From positions 1 through 49,815 of the forward strand of contig JAJUJZ010000007.1 in NCBI GenBank assembly GCA_029265075.1: 49,815 nucleotides of DNA, given 5' to 3'. Numbering within the stretch: the stretch's first letter is position 1; each line of letters starts with the position of its first letter. Origin of the DNA: Gammaproteobacteria bacterium (GTDB lineage: Bacteria > Pseudomonadota > Gammaproteobacteria > Pseudomonadales > CAMLJR01). The position numbers were made by a program, and so were the translations under genes. The notes below the pieces were generated by a model. It was not told the origin of the DNA, did no database searches, and was given only the letters and a program-made list of their open reading frames with translations. Below, piece by piece: positions 18,586 through 28,147 of this stretch.

Positions 18586-20394
18586 ATGAACGCCAACAAG
18601 CCGATCCAGATCACGGACGTGGTGCTGCGCGACGGACATCAGTCACTGATCGCCACCCGGCTGCGCACTGAAGACATGCTGCCGATCTGCGACAAGCTGG
18701 ACCAGGTCGGCTACTGGTCGCTGGAAGTCTGGGGTGGCGCGACCTTCGACGCCTGCGTCCGCTTCCTCAAGGAAGATCCGTGGGAGCGCCTGCGTCAGCT
18801 GCGCAAGGCACTGCCGAATACCCGATTACAAATGCTGCTGCGCGGCCAGAACCTGCTCGGCTATCGCCATTACGCCGACGATGTGGTGACGGCATTCGTT
18901 GAGAAAGCGGCCGCCAACGGCATCGATGTGTTCCGCGTATTTGATGCGATGAACGATGTCCGCAACCTGGAGACGGCGATCCGTGCGGTGAAATCGACCG
19001 GCAAACACGCTCAGGGTACCATCTGCTATACCACCAGCCCGGTTCATACCATTGAAGCGTTTGTCGAGCAGGCCCGCCAGCTGGCCGACATGGGCAGTGA
19101 CTCCATCGCCATCAAGGACATGGCCGGACTGCTGACCCCCAGAACTACTGGCGAGCTGGTTACGGCCTTGAAAAACGCCCTGCCGCTGCCGATTTTCCTG
19201 CACAGCCACTCCACCTCCGGACTGGCGCCGCTCTGCCAGATGAAAGCCGTGGAGGCGGGCGTGGACCATATCGACACCGCCATATCCGCCTTCGCCGGCG
19301 GCACCAGCCACCCTGCCACCGAGACCATGGTGGCCTGGCTGCGCGAAACCGATCGCGATCCGGGCTTCGATCTCTCGCTGCTGCAGGAGATCGGCCACTA
19401 CTTCTGGGAAGTGCGGAAGAAATATCATCAGTTCGAGAGCGAATTCACCCGCGAAGACGTCAGCGTCCAGATCAACCAGGTGCCGGGCGGCATGATGTCC
19501 AACCTTGCCAACCAGATGAAGGAACAGGGCGCACTCGATCGCATCGATGATGTGTTTCGCGAGATTCCGCTGGTGCGCAAGGATCTCGGCTACCCGCCAC
19601 TGGTGACACCCACCTCGCAGATTGTTGGCACCCAGGCGGTGATGAACGTGCTGGCTGGCGAACGCTACAAGACCATCACCAACGAGGTAAAACGCTACCT
19701 CCACGGACACTACGGCGCCGCACCCGCCCCGGTCGACCCGGCCCTGCAGCAGCAGGCAGTGGGCAACGAGGCCGTCATCGACGTGCGCCCCGCCGACCTG
19801 CTGCCGGCAGAGCTGGATAAACTGCGCGCGGAGATCGGCGGTGTCGCGACCAGCGAGGAAGACGTCCTCACTTACGCCATGTTCCCCGACATCGGCCGTA
19901 TTTTCCTCGAACAGCGAGCGGCCGGCACGCTGCAGCCCGAACCTCTGTTGCCGCCGGCTGGCGAAAGCGCCCGTCCCGTAACTGATGCCGTTGCCACCGA
20001 ATTCAAGATCGACGTCCACGGTGAGAGCTACGAAGTGGCGATTACCGGCGTCGGGCTCCGCAAAACCGGCAAGCGGCATTTCTACCTGACCATCGATGGT
20101 CAGCCGCAGGAAGTGGTGTTTGAGCCGCTCAACGAATATCACATCGGTGAGCCCGCCGGCCGACCTCAAGCCAGCCGCGAGGGCCATGTTTCTACCACCA
20201 TGCCCGGCAATATCGTGGCGGTCCTGGTGGTGGAAGGCGACGTCGTCACCGCCGGTCAGCCTCTGCTGGTTACCGAAGCGATGAAAATGGAAGCTGAAAT
20301 TCAGGCGCCGCTGGCCGGCACCATCACCGCTATCCACGTTGCCAAAGGAGATCGGGTGACCCCGGGCGAACTGCTGGTCGAAATCACGCCCTGA
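18586..20394 (+). CDS. pycB: pyruvate carboxylase subunit B (OadA-like carboxyltransferase with biotin domain)
   Basis: Protein of 602 aa. An HMGL-like TIM-barrel carboxyltransferase domain (RDGHQSLIATR near 17-27, metal-site HSHSTSGLAP near 206-215) is followed by a conserved PYC/OADA domain, a linker, and a C-terminal biotinyl domain whose EAMKM motif carries the biotin lysine at K567. OadA of the Na+-pumping oxaloacetate decarboxylase is nearly identical in layout, but oadB and oadG are absent and a biotin carboxylase gene is directly upstream, which favours pyruvate carboxylation. A hairpin follows at 20412-20426. Confidence 0.87.
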   Translation: MNANKPIQITDVVLRDGHQSLIATRLRTEDMLPICDKLDQVGYWSLEVWGGATFDACVRFLKEDPWERLRQLRKALPNTRLQMLLRGQNLLGYRHYADDVVTAFVEKAAANGIDVFRVFDAMNDVRNLETAIRAVKSTGKHAQGTICYTTSPVHTIEAFVEQARQLADMGSDSIAIKDMAGLLTPRTTGELVTALKNALPLPIFLHSHSTSGLAPLCQMKAVEAGVDHIDTAISAFAGGTSHPATETMVAWLRETDRDPGFDLSLLQEIGHYFWEVRKKYHQFESEFTREDVSVQINQVPGGMMSNLANQMKEQGALDRIDDVFREIPLVRKDLGYPPLVTPTSQIVGTQAVMNVLAGERYKTITNEVKRYLHGHYGAAPAPVDPALQQQAVGNEAVIDVRPADLLPAELDKLRAEIGGVATSEEDVLTYAMFPDIGRIFLEQRAAGTLQPEPLLPPAGESARPVTDAVATEFKIDVHGESYEVAITGVGLRKTGKRHFYLTIDGQPQEVVFEPLNEYHIGEPAGRPQASREGHVSTTMPGNIVAVLVVEGDVVTAGQPLLVTEAMKMEAEIQAPLAGTITAIHVAKGDRVTPGELLVEITP

Positions 20395-20411
20395 TTTCCA
20401 GCGGCAAAGGC

Positions 20412-20426
20412 GGACCTTTACGGTCC
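20412..20426 (+). terminator. small hairpin after pycB
   Basis: GGACC (20412-20416) and GGTCC (20422-20426) pair around TTTAC, 17 bases past the pycB stop. There is no T-run, so termination here is uncertain; it may just mark the mRNA end. Confidence 0.3.
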
Positions 20427-20482
20427 TCGCACCTGGCATGCAGAACCAGATCAGCCGCTGCAGATTGCGGGCGGCGTTACCG

Positions 20483-20511
20483 TTGACATCAATCCGGCAA
20501 CCAGCTAGCCT
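20483..20511 (+). promoter_or_regulatory. leuA promoter (TTGACA-17-TAGCCT)
   Basis: A perfect -35 hexamer TTGACA (20483-20488) is followed after 17 bp by TAGCCT (20506-20511), a modest -10. Expected transcription start is about 20517-20519, at or next to the ATG of the first leader frame. This places the whole attenuator region in the leuA transcript. Confidence 0.6.
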
Positions 20512-20518
20512 CGGGTGC

Positions 20519-20581
20519 ATGAACATGATCCCTGGACATTGCGAACGCCTGCTCGAGCTAGCGCTACTACTAGCGCAGTGA
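20519..20581 (+). CDS. leucine-rich leader frame 1, upstream of leuA
   Basis: Twenty-codon frame whose second half is leucine-rich: codons 11, 12, 14, 16, 17 and 18 are Leu, and four of the six are CTA, a rare codon in this GC-rich sequence (three CTA in a row at 20564-20572). There is no Shine-Dalgarno. If the promoter call is right the mRNA would begin at or near this ATG, so translation would be leaderless. The region also contains a direct repeat CTAGCGC (20558-20564 and 20570-20576) and could instead be a protein-binding site. A 7-bp hairpin (20591-20607) follows the stop by 10 bases. Confidence 0.4.
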   Translation: MNMIPGHCERLLELALLLAQ

Positions 20582-20590
20582 GTGCACCCC

Positions 20591-20607
20591 TGCCTGCCCC
20601 GCAGGCA
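20591..20607 (+). promoter_or_regulatory. hairpin after leader frame 1
   Basis: TGCCTGC (20591-20597), loop CCC, GCAGGCA (20601-20607): a perfect 7-bp stem between the two leader frames. It has no T-run, so it could be a pause hairpin or part of a folded leader rather than a terminator. Confidence 0.45.
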
Positions 20608-20642
20608 TCACCGTTTCGCAATTGTCACCACAGGATCAACCG

Positions 20643-20741
20643 ATGCAACACACCACCCCCTCTCCCGTCTTGCCGATCCCGGTACTGCTTCTCGTATCAG
20701 CTCTACTGCGACTGCTGCGCAGTCGGTGTGCCATGAATTAA
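20643..20741 (+). CDS. leuL: leuA leader peptide (attenuator), leader frame 2
   Basis: Frame of 32 codons with a good Shine-Dalgarno (AGGA at 20632-20635, 7 bases before the ATG). It is rich in branched-chain residues: eight Leu, three Val and one Ile, concentrated in VLPIPVLLLVSALLRLL at codons 9-25. Such a peptide ahead of leuA is the classic sensor of leucyl-tRNA charging. Its last Leu codons lie inside strand 1 of a three-part RNA switch that follows, exactly where a stalled ribosome should act. The peptide itself probably has no other function. Confidence 0.75.
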   Translation: MQHTTPSPVLPIPVLLLVSALLRLLRSRCAMN

Positions 20742-20786
20742 AGGCGGTGCACACCGGCTCCTGACCTGCCGCCAGTCCATTTTTTT
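20709..20786 (+). promoter_or_regulatory. leucine attenuator with alternative RNA folds and T-run
   Basis: Strand 1:2 hairpin: CGACTGC (20709-20715), loop TGC, GCAGTCG (20719-20725). Strand 2:3 alternative: CGGTGTGC (20724-20731) pairs perfectly with GCACACCG (20749-20756). Strand 3:4: GGCGG (20743-20747) pairs with CCGCC (20769-20773), followed by TTTTTTT at 20780-20786. The 1:2 and 2:3 stems share bases 20724-20725, and the 2:3 and 3:4 stems would cross, so the folds compete. A ribosome stalled on Leu codons would break 1:2, allow 2:3 and block 3:4, giving read-through into leuA. The 3:4 stem is the weakest part. Confidence 0.68.
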
Positions 20787-20822
20787 GCCGCAGCGCGCCA
20801 TCAGAGGCACAGGGAGCTGATC

Positions 20823-22496
20823 ATGACAGCATTCAATTTCCGCAAATATCGCTCTACTCCGGTCGTTACTGGTCACGCCCGACGCTGGCCCGACCGCCGG
20901 CTCGAACATGCACCCCAATGGTGCAGCGTGGATCTCCGCGATGGTAATCAGGCATTGCCGCGCCCGATGAACATCGCACAGAAACAGCGCCTGTTCGATG
21001 AGCTGGTAAAAATCGGCTTCAAGGAAATCGAGGTCGGCTTCCCCGCGGCGTCGCAACCCGACTTCGATTTCGTCCGCCAGCTCATCGAGCAACAGCAAAT
21101 TCCGGCTGACGTGACCATTCAGGTGCTGACTCAGGCGCGCCGCGAAATCATCGAGCGCACCTTCGAAGCATTGCGCGGTGTACCGCGGGCCGTGGTCCAC
21201 GTTTATAACTCCACCTCCGTGGCGCAGCGCCGTGATGTCTTCCGTACCGACCGCGATGGTGTCCGCGCTATCGCCGTGCAGGGCGCACGCTGGGTGCAGG
21301 AATTTGCGGCACAACAGCCCGGTACCGAATGGATCTTCCAGTACTCGCCGGAAAGCTTTACGCAGACCGAGGTCGATTTCGCGGTCGAAGTGTGCCAGGC
21401 AGTCTGCGATGTATGGCGTCCGGACCACGGCCAGCCCGTCATCATCAACCTCCCCTCGACCGTCGAAGTCGACACGCCGAACGTGTTCGCCGACAAGATC
21501 GAGTGGTTTGGGGATCGCTTCCACTATCGTGATCACGTCACGCTCAGCGTGCACACCCACAACGATCGCGGCTGCGCGGTTGCAGCTGCGGAGCTGGCGG
21601 TACTTGCCGGCGCCGACCGGGTAGAAGGAACGCTGCTCGGCAACGGTGAACGCACGGGCAATATGGACATCGTTACCATGGCGATGAACCTCTACAGCCA
21701 GGGCATCGATCCGGCGCTGGACTTTTCTGACATGGCCGGCATGGTCAGCACCGTTGAAGCGTGTACCCGCATCGAAACACATGTACGCCACCCGTACGTG
21801 GGTGAACTGGTATACACCGCCTTCTCGGGCAGCCATCAGGACGCGATCCGCAAGGGGCTCGCTGCCCGCCAGCCCGACGATATCTGGGACGTGCCCTATC
21901 TTCCGATCGATCCGGCCGATATCGGGCGGAGCTATGAAGCGGTAGTGCGGGTCAACAGTCAGTCAGGCAAAGGTGGCGTAGCCTTTGCGCTGGCGCAGCA
22001 CTACGGCCTCGACCTCCCGCGTCCCTTGCAGGTGGAGTTCAGCGGTGTTGTGCAGGCGGTATCGGAAGCAACCGATGACGAGGTGAACAGCATCGAGATT
22101 CACAATCTGTTCCACACCCATTATGTCAATCGGGCCGCACCGTGGCGGTTGCAGGGTTACCGTGTGCAGGCCAGCGGTGACCAGGTCGAAGTGCGCGCTG
22201 AGCTCGATCGCAACGGTCATGTGATCATTGCCACCGGCCGTGGCGCGGGCGCGCTGGCGGCGCTGGTTGCGGCTTTTACTTCTGTCACGGCAACCGAGGT
22301 GGCGATCGTCGATTACCATGAACACGCCCTCGGTGAAGGCACCAATGCGCAGGCAGTCGGCTATCTCGCCGCCTCCATCGGCGGCCGTGAGCAGTGGGGC
22401 GTCGGGATTGCCGAAGACTCGGTACGCGCCGCCTTCAATGCGCTGTTGAGTGCGGTCAACCGCGCGGTACCCGCAGCGCGGGAAGCCGTCGCCTGA
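20823..22496 (+). CDS. leuA: 2-isopropylmalate synthase, long (Pseudomonas/Mycobacterium-type) form
   Basis: Condenses acetyl-CoA with 2-ketoisovalerate, the first committed step of leucine synthesis. The 557-aa product has an N-terminal extension FRKYRSTPVVTGHARRWPDR, the catalytic DLRDGNQA near 37-44, the metal ligands in VHTHNDRG near 240, and GNGERTGNMD. A C-terminal LeuA regulatory domain (about 425-557) should bind leucine for feedback inhibition. It differs clearly in class from the second LeuA at 47891-49438. GGGAG lies just before its ATG and it sits behind a leucine attenuator, so it is probably the leucine-regulated enzyme. Confidence 0.95.
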   Translation: MTAFNFRKYRSTPVVTGHARRWPDRRLEHAPQWCSVDLRDGNQALPRPMNIAQKQRLFDELVKIGFKEIEVGFPAASQPDFDFVRQLIEQQQIPADVTIQVLTQARREIIERTFEALRGVPRAVVHVYNSTSVAQRRDVFRTDRDGVRAIAVQGARWVQEFAAQQPGTEWIFQYSPESFTQTEVDFAVEVCQAVCDVWRPDHGQPVIINLPSTVEVDTPNVFADKIEWFGDRFHYRDHVTLSVHTHNDRGCAVAAAELAVLAGADRVEGTLLGNGERTGNMDIVTMAMNLYSQGIDPALDFSDMAGMVSTVEACTRIETHVRHPYVGELVYTAFSGSHQDAIRKGLAARQPDDIWDVPYLPIDPADIGRSYEAVVRVNSQSGKGGVAFALAQHYGLDLPRPLQVEFSGVVQAVSEATDDEVNSIEIHNLFHTHYVNRAAPWRLQGYRVQASGDQVEVRAELDRNGHVIIATGRGAGALAALVAAFTSVTATEVAIVDYHEHALGEGTNAQAVGYLAASIGGREQWGVGIAEDSVRAAFNALLSAVNRAVPAAREAVA

Positions 22497-22603
22497 CTCA
22501 GTCCCACACGGCGGCCCCAGACCAGTGGCGGCCGCCCGCCGCACGCGTTACTGTGCCGAACTGATGTGTGAAACAGCTGGGACAAGGAGCGCTGCAGCAC
22601 CAT

Positions 22604-24043
22604 ATGCAGAGTCTGGCTTTTTCTGTTTACGACACCGAAATAACCGCTTTCGTGGTGGCGGCCGTGCTATTGCAGCTGGCCGCCCTGCAAGCTGCTCTGG
22701 AAGCCATCCTCAAAAGTCGCACCGCCCCGGGAGCCATCGCCTGGTCGCTGTCGCTCACCTTTCTGCCGCTCTTCATGCTGCCGCTGTGGTGGATTTTCGG
22801 GCGACGCAAATTCAAGGGTTATGCGCGGGCCAAGCGGCGCGGCACCTCCCGCATCAGCCAGGTAGCGCGCGATCTGCACGCCCAGCTGCTGCAGTACGAT
22901 GCTGGCCATGGTCAGACGCTGGGTGCCATCCGTAACCTCACCCAGATGCCGACCACCGAGGGCAACAGCGTAGAGGTGCTGATCGATGGCGCTGCGTTTC
23001 AGGCGGCCCTCGAACGCATCATCAGGGAAGCGGAGCACTACCTTCTCATCGAGTTTTACATCCTGCGCGACGACAACATCGGACTCGCCCTGCGTGACCT
23101 GCTGATCGAAAAAGCGCAGCAGGGCGTCGAGATCCATGTGCTGTACGACGAGATCGGCAGCTTTCAGCTGAGCCGGGGCTATATCGACCAGCTGCGCAAT
23201 CATGGCATCGATATCCGCTCGTTCCATACTACTAAAGGCCGGCGCAACCGCTTCCAGATCAACTTCCGCAACCATCGCAAGACGGTGATCGCCGATGGCC
23301 GGGTCGGCATGACCGGCGGCAGCAACATTGGTGACGAGTATCTGGGACACGACGCCTGGCTCACGCCCTGGCGCGACACCAATATCGTGGTGCGCGGTCC
23401 GGCTGTGCAGTGTCTGCAGCTGGCGTTTCTGGAGGATTGGTTCTGGGCCTGCGACCGGGTGCCCAGACTCAACTGGGTACCCGAGACAACCGGCGCGGTG
23501 TGCGCCACTATCGTCCCGAGCGGCCCTGCGGATTCGGTGGAAACCTGTCTGCTCTATTTCCTGCAACTGATCAGCATGGCCAAACGGCGGCTCTGGATCG
23601 TCAGCCCTTACTTCGTGCCCGACAGCGCCATCCTCAGCGCGTTGCAGCTGGCTGCATTAAGAGGCGTGGATGTCCGCATCATGCTGCCAGCGCGGGCCGA
23701 CAACCGGCTGGTGCAGCTCGCCTCCTACGCGCTGATGGATGAGATCCAGCGCGTGGGGGTACGCCTGTACCGCTTTCAGGATGGCTTCCTGCATCAGAAA
23801 GTGTGGCTGGTGGATGATGAGACGGTGTCGATCGGTACCGCCAACCTCGACAACCGTTCGTTCCGCCTCAATTTCGAACTTAGCGTGCTGGTCACCGACC
23901 GCGATACTGCCGTGCAGGTCGAGCGCATGCTGGAGAATGACTTCCGTCACTGCCGGGAGATTGAGCCCGGCATCTTCCAGCGTCATGGCTGGCCATTCCG
24001 GTTGTCAGTTCGGCTCGCCTACCTGCTGGCGCCGATTCTCTGA
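22604..24043 (+). CDS. clsA: cardiolipin synthase A
   Basis: Phospholipase-D-type enzyme that joins two phosphatidylglycerols into cardiolipin. From the ATG at 22604 it has 479 aa, a typical length; a GTG 12 codons upstream (22568) is also possible and neither has a strong ribosome site. Two N-terminal transmembrane helices (about 10-31 and 38-58) precede two HKD motifs: NHRKTVIADGRVGMTGGSN and LHQKVWLVDDETVSIGTANL. The end of the gene lies 1 bp from the convergent PilZ gene. Confidence 0.92.
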   Translation: MQSLAFSVYDTEITAFVVAAVLLQLAALQAALEAILKSRTAPGAIAWSLSLTFLPLFMLPLWWIFGRRKFKGYARAKRRGTSRISQVARDLHAQLLQYDAGHGQTLGAIRNLTQMPTTEGNSVEVLIDGAAFQAALERIIREAEHYLLIEFYILRDDNIGLALRDLLIEKAQQGVEIHVLYDEIGSFQLSRGYIDQLRNHGIDIRSFHTTKGRRNRFQINFRNHRKTVIADGRVGMTGGSNIGDEYLGHDAWLTPWRDTNIVVRGPAVQCLQLAFLEDWFWACDRVPRLNWVPETTGAVCATIVPSGPADSVETCLLYFLQLISMAKRRLWIVSPYFVPDSAILSALQLAALRGVDVRIMLPARADNRLVQLASYALMDEIQRVGVRLYRFQDGFLHQKVWLVDDETVSIGTANLDNRSFRLNFELSVLVTDRDTAVQVERMLENDFRHCREIEPGIFQRHGWPFRLSVRLAYLLAPIL

Positions 24044-24044
24044 T

Positions 24045-24713
24045 TCAGACGCCCCAGCTGTTGCCCTGCAGTTCGTGGCATAACGCCAGCATCAGCAGCC
24101 GCTGGGCCGGTGTGAGCAGGGGGAAAGCAAGACCGTAATGGAACGGCAGCCGCTCATCGCGGGCATCCCGACCAAAATTGCGCTTCACTTCGGCGGTCAG
24201 CTGCAGGGTCTGCCGGGCACCGGCCACCACTGGCTGCGCAGCGATATCGAGCTGAGTGACGACACTGCTCAGTTCGCGCTCCAGCGCCACCCTGGCGCCA
24301 GCCGGGCTGATATCAACAAAGCGACCGGCCGTGCGCGCCGTGGCGATGCCGATACTCGAACGTGCGGTCGCCTCGAGTGCCAGCTGAAAGGGAAAGCGCT
24401 GGTTGCGTCGCAGCGGCTCGAACTGCAATGCCACCGGCCAGCTGAGATGCAGATAACTGAGCGGCGACTCGACCTGGGTCGTCAGGGTAGTGCGAAACTG
24501 GACTATGCCGGACTGCATGGCGAGCCGTACATCGAGGCTCATGCCATCGTAGAGCAGCACTTGCGGCGGTTTGCGATGGAAGCGGACGAGAACGCTCTCT
24601 TCCGGCATGAACCCGACTAACAGGGCTTCGCAGGGGTAATGTTTGTAGTCACGACCGATGAAGTCGAGCTGGAGGCGCGCGCCCACTGGCGGCCGCAGAT
24701 CGGCGAAGTTCAT
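24045..24713 (-). CDS. YcgR-like c-di-GMP receptor (flagellar-brake fold plus PilZ)
   Basis: Protein of 222 aa. Residues 1-95 resemble the YcgR N-terminal domain (GARLQLDFIG, FHRKPPQVLLYDGM). A PilZ domain follows with the c-di-GMP residues R102 and R106 (RRNQR) and DISPAGARV at 134-142. It should bind cyclic di-GMP and damp motility or alter surface behaviour; no flagellar genes are in the window, so the partner is unknown. It converges with clsA and lies 123 bp downstream of sppA on the same strand. Confidence 0.84.
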   Translation of the reverse strand: MNFADLRPPVGARLQLDFIGRDYKHYPCEALLVGFMPEESVLVRFHRKPPQVLLYDGMSLDVRLAMQSGIVQFRTTLTTQVESPLSYLHLSWPVALQFEPLRRNQRFPFQLALEATARSSIGIATARTAGRFVDISPAGARVALERELSSVVTQLDIAAQPVVAGARQTLQLTAEVKRNFGRDARDERLPFHYGLAFPLLTPAQRLLMLALCHELQGNSWGV

Positions 24714-24836
24714 GGCGTCGGTACCCCTGATGATGAGCGGAAATCGGCCCGTGCCGGACGACGCCAGTGAGTTTAGCAGGCCGCCCCTCTCACGCGCTGA
24801 AAGATATCAGCGTTCCCCCGTTTTTACCATGCGCAT

Positions 24837-26659
24837 TCACAGCCGGGCACAGGCGAAACAGTATACGTAACGGGCGTTCGGATCATTCCAGCGCACCAGA
24901 TCGTCCAGCCAGCGCCCGACCATGCTCAGCACCGGGTGCTGCTGCGCCTGCGCGAGCAGGGTGTCTGCGCGTCGCTGGCCGATCCATACGGCGACGCTGC
25001 CGCTCAGCTCACGCAGCAGAAGTTCGCCGGGCGCCAGCGGTGGCTCGATGATTTCCGGATGGTATCGTTCCAGCCCGGCGAGCCGGGCGGCAACGGCGAT
25101 CGCATCGCTGAGCGTGCCCAGCTGGTCAACCAGCCCCAGCCCGACAGCTTCACTGCCAGCCCAGATACGCCCCTGTGCCAGGTTCTCGACCCGCGCGACG
25201 GGAAGCCCCCGCCCGTCGGCAACCAGGCCGACAAACTGCTGGTAGCCGTGTTCGATGCTGGCCTGGATAGCGCGCGCAGCGGCCGGCTCCAGCGGGCGGT
25301 CGATGCGCAGCGAACCCGCCAGCGGCGTGGTGCCGACACCGTCGCTGTAAATACCCCAGCGCGCCAGCGTCTCGTTGATACTGGGCAGCACACCGAAGAT
25401 GCCGATGGACCCTGTGATGGTGGCTGGCGTAGCCAGAATGCGATCAGCATTCGCGGCAATCCAGTAGCCGCCCGACGCAGCCACACTGCCCATCGATACC
25501 ACCAGTGGCTTGCCGCCAGCCTTGAGCGCCAGCAGCTCCTGGCGGATGATCTCCGAGGCAAACGCGCTGCCGCCTTCGCTGTCGACCCGCAACACGACCG
25601 CCTTGATCTCGTCGTCCAGCCGCGCTTGCTCGATCAGCGACGCCAGTGAATCGCCGCCCACCACGCCGGCCTGCTGTTCACCATCGAGAATCATGCCGCT
25701 GGCAACAATGACGCCCACGCGCGGTTTATCAGACGGGCTGAGCAGATGCCGACTGGCCCGGAGGTAGTCCTCAGCGAGTATGCCGCGAAAGGCGCCGTCG
25801 GCATCGGCCCCGACCTGAGCGATCAGCCACTGCTGCACTTCGCGTCGCGATTTCAGCTCGTCCACCAGCCCGCTCGCCAGCGCCGTCTGGGCAGTGTTGC
25901 CACCCTGCGCCGCCAGCTTGCGGTCAATGTTGAGGACATAGTCGTCCAGCGCGGCCAGCGGCAGCGAACGCCGCTCGATCACGCCGGCCCGATACTGATC
26001 CCAGAGCTCGCCCAGCCAGCGCCGGTTGTTGGCGGCCGCTTCGTCGGACATGTCGTTGCGCAGCAGCGGTTCGACTGCGGCCTTATGTGTCCCCACGCGG
26101 AACACATGAAATCGCACCGCCAGCCGGTCAAGGGCATCGCGCAGATAGTGATTGAAGATGCCATAGCCCTCGAGCAGTACCGCGCCCATCGGGTTGAGAA
26201 AGATCCTGTCTGCCTGGGCGGCGATCCAGTACTGATCCTGGCTGAAGCTGTCGCCCACCGCGACCACCGGCTTGCCACTGGCGCGGAAGCGGCTGATCGC
26301 CTGGCCCAGCTCCTGCGCCTTGCTGAGCCCGCTCTGCGTCAGGCCATCCAGCTGCAGCACCAGCAGCCTGATGCGATCATCGTGCGCTGCCAGCTCGATG
26401 GCCTGAACCAGATCGCTCAGCAGGGTTTCCTCTGCGAGCGCGCCACCACGTGCCAGCGCTGCCAGCGGGTCGACGTAGGCGCGCTGATCAACCAGTGCGC
26501 CTGTCGGGGCCACGACCAGCGCACCACCATCCGGCACCCCCGGTGTCCGATCCTGCACCAGCAGACCAATGATGACCGCCAGCACCACCAGAAACAGGGC
26601 GTTGAGAATGAGACGGCGGACGCGGTCGATGGTCCGCCAGATACCGCGCAGCAGGCGGC

Positions 26660-26663
<4 letters not shown>
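24837..26663 (-). CDS. sppA: signal peptide peptidase SppA, 67K type
   Basis: Inner-membrane serine/lysine peptidase of 608 aa that degrades cleaved signal peptides. An N-terminal transmembrane anchor is at about 18-36. The two tandem S49 domains share one active site: the general-base lysine K194 in GTHKAAVEP of the first and the nucleophile S397 in MGSVAASGGYW of the second. This double-domain form is the E. coli type, which works as a tetramer. The start overlaps the preceding DUF2069 gene by 4 bases. Part of an arsC-like/wrbA/DUF2069/sppA operon. Confidence 0.95.
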
Positions 26664-28051
<1,388 letters not shown>

Positions 28052-28119
28052 GCGGGTTGCGTGACTCCCTGAGTGGCGCATCGACAAGGTTCGGCAACGG
28101 TGCCGAAAAGCGGCCCGTG

Positions 28120-28147
28120 ATTATACACGGCGGCCTGTCATGACCAA
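28120..28147 (-). promoter_or_regulatory. promoter of arsC-wrbA-DUF2069-sppA
   Basis: On the minus strand TTGGTC (28142-28147) lies 16 bp from a perfect TATAAT (28120-28125). The -35 lies within the first codons of the divergent yihY gene, so the two promoters are close enough to interfere. Confidence 0.55.

Noticed and set aside
18826-20526. 566-codon open frame on the minus strand opposite pycB
   Set aside because: It mirrors pycB in antisense; the composition is the usual His/Gln/Asp-rich shadow in high-GC DNA and it has no recognisable domain.
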